Source: Mycteria americana
Lineage: Eukaryota; Chordata; Aves; Ciconiiformes; Ciconiidae
DNA: 64,000 nucleotides
Reading direction: 5' to 3'
Assembly (NCBI RefSeq): GCF_035582795.1
Contig: NC_134366.1
Coordinates: forward strand, 136,610,756 to 136,674,755
In this document: positions 13,522 through 25,500 of the stretch, one piece after another
How positions within the stretch are numbered: position 1 is the stretch's first letter
Layout of the letters: every line of letters begins with the position of its first letter
Notes under the pieces: model-generated
Database searches by the model: none
What the model was told of the DNA's origin: nothing
Seen by the model: only the letters and a program-made list of their open reading frames with translations
Position numbers and translations under genes: made by a program

Positions 13522-16500
13522 AGGGTAACAACTCTCTCCAGTCCTTTCCAGTGGAAGATATCAAATACTGCCATTAAAAAGCCAATCCTTCCCAGTAATA
13601 ATGCTGTAGTGACCACGTAGAAGTATTGGTAGTGCTGGAACTAGGCTCTGTACTGAAGAATTTTAGGAGCATCTCGAAGGAAGCCAAATAACATTGCTTG
13701 TATTATCAACATGCTAAGAGCATTAAGTAGATCATATAATAATATATGATTATAATATATAATTATCTGGAAAATCCTTTTATGTCTTCAAAAAAACCAC
13801 AGTTTGTTTTAATTTTGAGAAGTAAGCTTCATCTGATTATTTCCCTGAAATCTACTGAAGAAAGTAAAAAAAATAAGGGTTTGCAAACTTACAGATAAAG
13901 GCTTCCCTAAACAAAACCTGTGTGAATAATAAGAATTAAACTACAGCACCAATGTGTACCAGAGAAAAAAAAAAACAAACCAAAAACGACTGTTTCATCA
14001 TTAACATTTTTTAAGGAATTTCCCTTTGTGGCACTTACTGCCTGTAATACCCACATGAAACTATGTAATTTCTAATCACACACCAGCACCTTACTAAGTT
14101 TCTATTAAAAAAAGTGTAATCCAGATACTTAAGAAATAGAAATAATTTTAATAGAAAAAAATCTGCAATTTTTTTGGGATGCTTAGCATGAAGGTCAAAA
14201 CCCAGGGACAAGCATCACCTGTGGACAAGCTCACTGTAACCCAAAAGCAGACATATGATACTGGCAAGGAAAGATGAGAAACCTCACAGTGTTAAGTATC
14301 TATCAACTCCCTTTTCACAGATAAATGGCTCCAGCCTACAATACTGTCAGTCTGCACCTGCAGTATGTATTAAATACTTTACAACACAACTTTCTACTTT
14401 TACTTCAAAGTATCTTAAGCTTTATTTGCTCTTTATTTTAGTAAGCTGTCAGAAAAAGTCAGCATATCAAAGAACCTACCTCAGCACTTTTTATTGTAAA
14501 CTCAATAGTAACCAGTGAAGGTCACTGTATTCCTAAAAATGCTTTTGACACCAGCTGACGACAAGGTTTATTGAGTGTTAAAGGCACCCTGTGTTGCCAT
14601 TACTATTCCTGACTCTTCTGCCAATCCACTTAAAATCTCTTCCCTCCCACCTGAGTACTGAACCCCACCACAAAAAGAGAAGACAGTTGCCTTTTGGCAC
14701 GCCATGTCAGGCACTGAGTTCAGCATGATAGTATTTTTTTCTTCTATCATGCAGTCAGCAATTAGTTAAATGCCAGTTCAGATTCTATTATTTTTAACAT
14801 ATCAGAACATTGTACCACACTGTAAACCATTTCAATTTTACATTCAAAATCAAAATGTTTCTCAAGAGTCCCATATTTGTTTTAATATAAAGCCTGCAAG
14901 AAAAAATAGGAAGTGAAAACACCTTAAGCTTATACTGCTTTCTAAAATACTTAACTTCCTGCTCCAGCCAGTCTCTAAATAAAGAAGAAACTGGCTAAGA
15001 CATTGAGCACAAAAGGCTTTCAAATATATGCATTTTAATCAAAGTTATTTTACACTTCACACACTTTTTTTTCAGTATTTCAAAGTGTGGGGTTTTTTTT
15101 TTTCCTTCTGCAATACTCATCACAACATTTCTTGCCTATAATGAAAAGCTACTAGTTCATTTTCTAACTTCCCAACCGATTTCTTCATATTTAAATACAA
15201 AGCACTCAAAACAATTATGATTGTGGCGCTCGCTCTGCCAAAAAAAGCAACACCAGAATAATGCCTATTTACTCAGTAACAGGTACTGAAAATTCTTTTC
15301 AGGTTTAGGAACCTATAATTTGGTAACGTGGCTTTTCAGGTACTATACATAAATCACCACTGTAGAACTTAGGCACTTCAATGGTTAGGTAACAGGGCAT
15401 GAAACTTGCACTACTTGATATCATATTCTTAAGCTAGTCATTGTAAACCAGCTGAAGGCTATGATTTTGAAGAACTTACAGGTAGTCTCTAAACCTTATG
15501 TTACATAAATGACCAATTAAAAACACTTCATTAATGATTACCTACTTTATTACCTCACTATTTGTCAATTAGTTAACTTGGAATTCACTAAATACCAAGA
15601 AAACGAAATATTTAGATCAAAAAAAAGGGATGAGAGAAACTGTTGAAATGCAAGAACTGTAGTGTCAGAGACGTACCAAGAAAGATGTGCATTAACTGCA
15701 GGTGCTGCACAGAAATCAGCAACAAAAGTAGCTGGTCCGCTGTTTCATTGAATCTGCAAATGTATTGAACTAGTATACTAAAAGCTAGTCTATTGAACTA
15801 GTATTGTATTGAACTGATATACTAAAAAATCTATCAATGTATAGTACCTGAATTAAATTGAGACAGACACCAGACGATGAAAAGTAACACAACCAACAGT
15901 CCTGATAGAGATGCCAGATACCAAGTGGAAAGTTATAAGGTAAAAGTAGTAGCTTGGAGAGAAAAAGGTGAAACCTAACTGTATTCCTGACTGCAGTCAA
16001 AAACATTATAATAGGAACTACACACACCACAGAATGAAAAAAATAATAATACAAACACACAAAAGCCAAATCAAGAGGTTGACAACCACCTAAACTGTTG
16101 AGTACAGAAATGGTACTGATTGTATAGAAGTCACTAAGCAAGTAAGTTGTGTGCAAGAAGGAAGGATGACTTTGTAATACCTCTTTGACTACAGAGAGGT
16201 CCTGAGATAAAAACAAACAAACAAACAAAAAAACCCCAAACAACAGAACATCAAAAGTACATCAAGAGAACAGCGAGTACATCTTGTAGGGCACAGGGCA
16301 GACCCTTCCATTTGGCCATGCTTCCATGTTTTTCTCAGTGACCAATTCTACACACACAACAAAAACAATAATCTCATTCTAAATTGCACCTCTCATAATA
16401 AACCGTTAGCAGCTATTTATATGACTGCTAATTTCTATTAACCCCTGCAAAAAATAAATCCACAGTAATATGTCAACATTTAAATTACTAGTTACATTTG

Positions 16501-19500
16501 AATTGGTTGGCAGTCAAGTCTTGGACTATTCTTACAAATGACGTCCATCTTTCCAAACTTTTAAACCTTGTTTTCTTATCTCACAAAACCCATAAGATCC
16601 TCCCAGAAAGCCCATTACATCATGACTAAAGTCCAGGTTAACACCAATACCGTAAAACTAGTATTTTACACCATTTCATTACTTAATGCTTTTTGTGTTT
16701 TATACTTAATGCTTTTTGTTACCATTTGTCCCTGTGCCCACATCTCTGTGTTGAGATCATGACTTCCCATGTCCTTCATATACTACAGAAATACAAAAAA
16801 AGGTCTTGAAACATTTTTTAAAAAATTGATAAACTGTGAGAAAGTCTGAACTCTTGTTAGTTTGCCATGACACACAAGCAAACAGATCAAGAACTTTTAC
16901 TGAATACATGCCTTAGTGATCTAGGTAGCCCACAGCATTGAACCCATCCTCTCCCTTGCCTCTCCACTCCTTCCTATGTATAATCTCCTCCAAATACCAG
17001 GAAGCTGACAGACAAAAGGACCATTCAGCCACTTAGAACAAATAACACGGTATATTTAAAGAGGACATACTGATGTTTCCTACATTTCCTAATATTTCAC
17101 TGGGGGTTTTTTGGCAGAGGATGCTTTTTCAAAAATAACTTCAAAACCCAATCTGAAACTTGTAAGATTAACAAAATATACAATAAAAACATGCCTTAAA
17201 GAAACTAGGGGTGGGGGAGGGGGATATTAAGCCACTTTTCTTAACAATGCTGAATAAAACAGCCTGCAGACTTCTTCCTGCTGTGACCATCTATTATTAA
17301 CAAACACATTGCTACAGCAGTGAATAAACTGGAGCCCCACAGCCCAAAGAGATGCACCCGCAACCAATAGTGTGATTTTCTAGAAGCACTTACCTTCTAA
17401 TAGACAAAATGTTACAAAGTGGGTAAAACAAGAAGGCTTGGGAAAATAACAGCAAAGGAAAGGCCAGGAAAGTTAACATGGAATAAACAGAGTGATGGGT
17501 GTATTGCTCTCATTCCAGGTGATATACTGCAATTTGCAAATCATTTCTAAAACCAAAGTTTTTGGAACCTCCTGCTCACAGGAATATTTAAGACATAGGA
17601 TAACCATGTTTTTCTCCAAACACAACTTCTCAGTACAGAATCACAAGTATGGTAGAGTCAAAAAATAATCATGCAACAGAATCATGCTTCCCATTACCCA
17701 ACCTCAACTATTTCTCAATTCTGGTGTGTAAAAAAAACCCACATACCAAGGATTACAAAAACAACATTACTAAGTGATTCAGGTATAGAAAAATAAAATC
17801 TCTACAATCTGTAGAAAGCTATTTCCTTCTTTGCAGATAAGAATTTAAGTATTCCAACCAATAGCATAAAAGTATAAATGCAGTAAACTTTTCACATTTA
17901 CAGAATGTTTTTAGCTATAATTTCTCACAAAGTATTATCTTGAAGCCAGTTATGATATGGCAACATGCCCTTCATCATCAGATATCCCTTTAAATATGTA
18001 GTTTGCTTTCTTGCTAATTAATACATAGCCTTTGCCATGCCTTCCCCCAACCATTCCTCCTTTCTCACAAAGGAGAAAAAGTATGTCACACAATAAAAAA
18101 GATAAAACTATTGTGATGCTACATCCCTACTATTTTAATTTCAGCAAATACTACCTTAAATACTTGGCTTTTTTTTTTCCCCCAGACATCATAAATTTAA
18201 ACTTTGCTCATTTCAACAAATAATTAAATTTTCAAAAAAGTATAGGTAATTAAGACTACCAAAAATTAAAATTGAGTAAGAAGTCAGCAATTACAGACTG
18301 CATGTATTTTACCAGATCTGCAAGGGACTCTAATTAAACACATATTAATTGCCCTAATCTTCTTAGGCAAGTAATAAATTGGAAGAGCTGATTAATGCAC
18401 TGGATTTAGTTCAGCTTGTTAAATCTGACACCCTGGCAAAGGAAGACTATCTTGAAAAGCTCTTTTAGCTAAGTAATTGGAATTTTACTCTCAGTAATTT
18501 GCCATTCCATAATAAGAGCTATTTAGTATATTGACTCTTCATCAGTTTTTTTTTTTAAATACATGTTAGTTATATTTAAACAGTACCATTATGCTGCTCA
18601 TAAAGATTATGAAACATTATGAACTTTGACCTTTACTGTCCATCAAAAGTCACTTTCACTCTGAACACAAATTAGTGTATTTCCTTGTAGGCTATAAATC
18701 CTAATTAATTTTAACTCTAGAAGCTGCTAATAACATTTTATAAAGTCCATACGGACACATTAAGTCCTCCATACAATTCATAAAGCCAGCAACTAAACCA
18801 GTTTTCAATATTAAATAACTGCTGATGACTGCTGGAATACAATGAAACAGCATTCTCCAATAAGCCTTAATTTATCCTCTCCTTTTTACCTATTTACTCA
18901 AACACTTCTACACATACACTTACAGGTACTCACTCACCTGGCAAGGGAGTGAAACATTTTTGTAATAGCAATAAAGCAGTATCAGCCATAAAAAAAGAAA
19001 AAGAAAAGTTTGGAAACTTGCAGGCAGGGATTTTAAAGGTCTGATTTCTCTCCAACACAGTTACTACTCATAGCTTATAACACAGAAAGATGCATCAAGC
19101 TTCACTTAAAAATAAGCAGATGTGGATGAACAAAAAAGAAATCTCCCCTGCTAAGGAAAAATCCAGCAAGTATAGAGTAGGGCAACAGAAATTCTTGTAT
19201 TTGAAAAATGTTTTGAAGTATTCCATGAAACTTGAACAGCTTCTCACATGTCCTAGAAAATGTGGAAGTGTATAAAGCCTTTCATATGAAGTATCTCAGA
19301 AAGTTACACATGTTCCAAATCAAGTTCAGTCTGAAAAAAAATCCTAAATATATAAATATCTCACTGCCTTCAAATTTTTATACTGTACTCCTCAGAGCTG
19401 ACATTTCTTATTTCTCCTCTAGAGCCTGTAAGCTCCAGTCTCTACATCTAAAATCTGTTACTCTTCTGTTAGCAAAAACTAGTGTTCATACATCTTGAAA

Positions 19501-22500
19501 GTCACTGTCACAGTGAATCTAAACTCCATCCTTTGTTCCTTAGGTGAAATGTAGTATCAACTAAGGAGTCAGCCAAACATTAATTTTAAGCAGCAAAATT
19601 ATTTTCACAAATGAGCTATAATGCTTATTATAAGCAAATACCAAAAAGCTGATCAGATAATACTAGGAGACTGATAAGTCATGAAATTAGACACGAAGGT
19701 ACCTCAAAGAACTACAGTTAAACTTAGATGTTTCTCAAATATTTCCTATCCATTTGCCATGATGCAGTACAGAGTATAATTTACTGCTTATCATTGGATA
19801 AACAGGTGACACTCACTTTCAACTCTCATCCTCGATAGTGTTAAGAAGGAAACAGTGCTTTACCTTCACGATAACAGGTTTAAACAAGTGCGATATTCTT
19901 CTTCCATTAGTTGTGTATTACTTGCAACAAAAGGGTTTTGGCCTGTGCCCTAGGCTCCCATGTACTACTACAAGAAATCGTAAGTTGCAAACCAACTCCA
20001 ACTATTTTCCAGTTAATGGCATTGACCATTTAAAGATCTGTTAGACTGGTTAGCTGTAGGCAGGTTACAACAGGAAATTCCACCCCTGAACTTGAGGTCT
20101 CTAATAATACAGAGACCTTCAAGGCTTATAAAAAGACACTCACATGATGAGAAAAGCCCTCAAATTTCAGGATTTACATAACTGAAAGCAAAAGAGAACA
20201 GGAATTCTAAACAAACTCTTGACTACCTAAGCACAGCATCAGTTCAGTGCTGCTGAACATCAACTTAAGTCTGAAATATGACAAATATTCAGTTTGCGGC
20301 TTGCCTCTGTGCACACGAGCTCCATTTCATCGCTTGAAAGACGTAACACAGCTTTAATAGTGGCAGAATACAGTTTGTCACGATTCAGTACTGAACAGGG
20401 AAAGCCACTGCATATTATTTAGTTAAGCGAGAAGTCAATGAAAGCGAACAGTGAGAGTTACAAAACCCTTGATGAAAGGTAAAGATTCAGACCACAGGAT
20501 GTGCTTAACCTGTCAAGAGCAAAAAGCCAGTGACTAAAACTTCTGGTCCAGAAGATGCTAGGTTCTGTATCGATTGAAAGAACTGTGCAATGACTGGAAA
20601 AGCAGAATACTGACAGAATTTGGTATCTCTTTGTATGATCTGTTTGCATTTTTATAACACATCACCAAAAAAACAATCTAACCCCCAAATTAAATTGTGG
20701 AAATAAACAAAAGATTTTAAATTAGATAGAGTGATGAGCTAGATACGCGGATTCTGGAAAGTACACTGGAACGCCCAGCGTGAAGTCATTAAGACCAAAT
20801 GCATTACTGCATTTATTAATGTTTAGTTTCAGTTCAAAGGACTACAATGTCTTCTGGTAAACTGAAATCACATTAAAAGCTAGAATCTGCATTTTGTAAA
20901 GCAAATCTGAAGAAGGTAGAGACCTTGTTTTCTCCCCTACAGGCTTTCTAACAAAAAACCACAACCCCAAACCATTGGTTTTTTGTGACAAAAATAATTC
21001 TCCATCTATCTTCTCAGCACTTTTCTACCATCTTTCTCCATATTTCTGCAGGCAATACAAAACTTAGCTTCAGCATTTCCTGTCAACATTAAAGCCTAAA
21101 ATCCTGACAAGCACATGACAAAGTCTTGTGTTTGAAGATGCTATGTATTTAAATTTTCATGATATCACACTTTCCAAATGTTACAAGCATACAAATCAAA
21201 TGTATGCTCTTACTCTTGCCAAAGAGCTTTCTAGAAAAAAAAAAGAACACCTACAAGATTTCCAGTTTTTACTGACTTATCTCTCCTTTTCTGCATGTTT
21301 CTGAACTTCACACTCTTTTGGTCCTTGAAATTGAAACGTAGAAAAAAATGTTGTCAAAGAGGTTTCCATAAAATTCTTTAAACAAAGTTTTAATTATGAC
21401 TGTTTCCTGAGTAATATTTGTAAGCTGCAGAGACTGGAATACCATTCCCCTTTCAACAACTTCTTGTGGATGTCTCTGTGTTCTAAACAGACATGTAACC
21501 TATACTAAAAGTAAGTTCTTCTGAAATACATGCTTCTGTTATTATCTAAACATTTCAGTTCTTATTGTTATTATAAAAGCAGCAAGCAAAGACTTCTGCA
21601 TATTTTACCTTAATTATGCTTAAAGAAGGTGCATACTGTAAGACTTAACTTTTTTCCCCATACATGCTATTAAAAACACCTATAATTTTAAAAAGTTATA
21701 ATTATTACATTATTCAAAAAAACCTCATAACTATTCTCTTCTGAATTCTAGTCATTTAGTTCATTGTCCTATTTAAGACGTTTGTTTTAAATCCTTGTGT
21801 TTTGGGTAACTGGTGAATAACAAGATGATATTTAGGCATAATGCTGAATTTCATGCCAATACATAATCTTGTTAGTTTCAGCAGAATTAATGAAGGACTT
21901 AAAGGTAAACAGTTTTAATCTTAGATCACATATCACATAGGACTTGTGAACAGACCAGAATTTCCCCTCCAATTCTGCAGGTTCACACCTTTAGATAAGC
22001 AGTGTCAGAGAGAGAAAGAGATACAACAACAAAAGATACACCACCAACAACCGGAGGGGCTATGGAATGAAGGAACTAGCAAAGTCTAGCCTTGTTTTTT
22101 TTCTAAAAGAAATTTGTAACTTATACCACAGGTGATACATTAGAGATTCAACTAACATATTAAAGATTCAAAAGGTTTCCACTTGAATCTTTAATATACA
22201 ATTTTACTTGTGTTTCATCCTTTTCTAAATAATTGTTTTAAACGTTCATCTGAGACACAACTCAGTGCAACAATATGACTTTTCTCCTCCCTCATGGAAC
22301 AATCCCTCACATCTGAAAAGTCCAGTTAACTAGAGCGCTATCAAACTGTGTGTAAAATAATCAACTTTTGATAACTTGATGGCAAATTAATTTTTGCTAC
22401 GACAGACTAATCTTTGAAGGAGGTTGGAGGGTTTTTTTGCTAATAATGATTCATCTTAGTTCATCATATTAATTTCTATTGATAAGTGCACATGTGCATC

Positions 22501-25500
22501 TTCTCCAGCATGCATATACCCACACATCTTCCAGTATTCAAGACTCAACAGTTAGCAATCTTAACAAAATCGAACAGTCGCAAATTTTAAGAGACATAAC
22601 CCAGTTGACACATTCTATGAAGAAATCCGACCACTACAAACCTCATCAACTTCTACTCCACCTGCAACATGTTTCCTCAACACAGAACTGAAGATACACA
22701 CCTTCAAAAATACATCAAAACAAATACATTGCATATACAATTTCCCTTCCCAAAGGTGGGATTCAAAGAATAAATGTGGCAGATGCCAACCAATTTCATT
22801 AAATGCACTAGTGCAAAGCACCCATATACAATGACGAGAAGGATTAAAAGAGAACCTAAAAGGAAGAGAGAAGATTAGTTATCTGTAACAAGGGCAAGAA
22901 ATCTGTTGTTTGGCAAATGACTTTCAAATGAATATTTCTTGTGGACTATGGTCTAATTACTTTGCTATACTGTAAAATGAAAACCATTAATTGCTTGCAG
23001 CCACATAACTTCAACAATGAAGAATGCAATATTAAAAATTTGCTATACAAATTGATAGTTAAAGTTTTACTTTGCATCAGTATGTTGTTTACGTTGTCTT
23101 TGGATCCAACAAGACATCATAAACTTACTTTTGTATTACATTCTGTAAGCTGAGCATCATACCCAATTCACTTTTCATCTTTTCTCTGTTGGCACGGCAC
23201 TCTGCCAAATAGCGGAGAGCCTAAAAGAAAGAGGACCACAGCAAATCAGCAATATGTCCAATACATTATGATTCATTTTTGTTAGTGTACACCTGCAAAA
23301 CATTCACAATGTGAGTTCTAATAAGAAGATAAAGAGTATTATCACCTACTGTGAACATTAAAAAATTGTTTTATTCCTATAAATACATAGAAAGCATAGA
23401 ATATCTAATCTATGACAAACAGTTGAGAGACTGAGTTTGTTTACACCAGCTAAGAGAGCCTAAAGGACAATCTAACAGCTGCCTACAACTACTCAAAAAG
23501 CCTTTACAAAGATGATTAAGCCAAACTTTCCTCTACAGCAGCAGACAATGTAACAAGAGGGAGCAGCCACAAATTGCAGCTTGGGAAGTTCAAATCAGGT
23601 ATTACAAAAAGTTTTTTCACTATGAAGGTAGCTCAACACTGGAAAAGATGACCTAGTAGGACAGCAGAATCAAGACAAAGCTACAACTGACCTGATTGAG
23701 TGTTGGTGACAGTCCCAATTCAAGCAGGAAGCTGAAGTGAATGACTTCCAGAAGTCCCTTCCAACAAACATTTATGTGATCTGAAATCTAAAGTAATTTT
23801 TATACACTATGCTTCCAGTATGATTTCCATCAATTCTATGGGCTTCCCCAGTACTAGAAAACTCACCATCACCAAGTTTCTACTGTCCACAGAAAGAGGT
23901 CTACCACAATTATAAGCTTCTGAAGACTAACTGCAATATTCGTCACTCCATGCACGAATAATAACACAAGCAGCAGCAAGCTGCTTAGGTTACTGTTACC
24001 TAAACTGGGAATTTACACTTTTTTGTTGCCCAAGGCTTTGTTTATTTGACTTTCAAGGTAGACTCTTTGCACAACTTCACATTGCCGACCCCAGTCAGCA
24101 ACTGCATATTTGCATGATCCTCCTTATATAATACACTTCCAGTTAAAAAGTCAGTCCTTCTTTTCATGAGACCTCTCTCTATTGTTAGTGCTGACAGACA
24201 AAGTCTTCTTAGAAGGAACCTCCAAAGGTGTACTGTGCATTGTACTTTAATCAGTGTTTTATTGATGTAGGTACAAGAACTGCACTTGCAAAATCCTGCA
24301 ATACACAAATACAATGGTTTATAAAATAGGTTTTGTGATAGCAAGGTTTAGAAGTGCACCGATTCTTTAAATATAGTCATATAATAGCTATGCTGCTCAA
24401 TAGCTGCTTTAAAAATAGCATGCTCCTTAATCCCTTCAGAGATACAGAACTAATTATCTGGGGGTTTTTTCCAAATCATCTTCAGCACATACTAGGTAAA
24501 ATTCAAGACCATTTTATTGCCTTTTGAGAAAGTCTGGCTGCTGTCTCGCATGATAAAAAACTCTAAATGTGATTTTTGCTATTTCCTGATGTGGATCAGT
24601 ATTGATAGTTGCAGTTTATAAATGTTGTATATGCATTTATTTTCTTACTTTTCAACTATAGGGAAATACCTGAATGATAGCTCTGAACTATGAATTCCCG
24701 TGTTAAGAAATGTATCCTTACTGGTACAAAAACTGTCTCATTTTTATTAGTCTCTGTTCAGGCAATTTAATAAGGATGTAATTTTGTTGGACAAAGAAAA
24801 ACCCATTCTCTTAACAGCTAATTATTTGAGTCAAAATGTAGGCAGTCTCTTTTCCATCTGTTACGTAATCTTTACACACAAATGTAACTTCCACTAAAAT
24901 AAGAGAAAGACAAAGTTATCAGTGACCTGACTTTTCAACACTAGGAAGTCCTTTTCCCCCTGCCCCCCCATGGGAGATGCAAAGGTCTGCACCTTCAAAG
25001 AAGTGAGATCATTTATGCTTATTAAATCACAGTCTACTTGAAGGCATAAGGAAGATTACTATTATGGACTTTGGCTCAGCCTCTGTTCAGCAAAACTCTT
25101 ACCTCCATTAGCTTTAAGCTCACAAGTAATTTTATCATAATCAATAGGACTATCTCCATACTTGAATATAAAAATACACTGTTGTCAGTCTTAATAACAA
25201 AAGACACCTTTGATGTTTTATAAGTGAAATGTTAAGGTAGTTTCTTAACTTTGGAGTCCTATTTTTGAAAATTTTAGTCCAAATTTAAGAGGGGGGGAAA
25301 AAAAAAGGTAGTATTGCCTGGGTTACTTCTGATTTTTTTATTTAAAACATTCAAAACTTTTAGCGTTTGAAGTATACCATAAAGAATTCCTGGAGTCAAA
25401 ACTAGAGAAAACTACAGAAAAAGATACCACTTCTTGATCAGATAGAAGAAAGGACTGAACTGAAACTGTACATGGGAGGAAAACACCCTCCCTGAAAAAT

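Larger units (their letters stand above)
3617..23128 (-). other. ARMC1 intron 3 (19.5 kb)
   Basis: A very long AT-rich intron. It contains three CR1 fragments (5954-6184, 6588-6787, 8049-9386), AT/GT microsatellites (7503-7568), an 18-base T run (4569-4586), a 27-base A run (13490-13516), a three-part local duplication near 15761-15828 and a perfect 15-bp hairpin at 22157-22197. The short open frames in it show no family resemblance or codon pattern, and I treat them as chance. Confidence 0.85.

Noticed and set aside
13725-13770. Near-palindromic AT-rich stretch (ATATATGATTATAATATATA)
   Set aside because: Low-complexity A/T sequence readily yields imperfect palindromes; no exact long arms.
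15785-16243. 152-codon minus-strand open frame rich in Phe/Leu/Tyr in an ARMC1 intron
   Set aside because: The composition reflects T-rich DNA. No motif, no splice context and no known family; it is also sense to ARMC1 inside its intron. Treated as chance.
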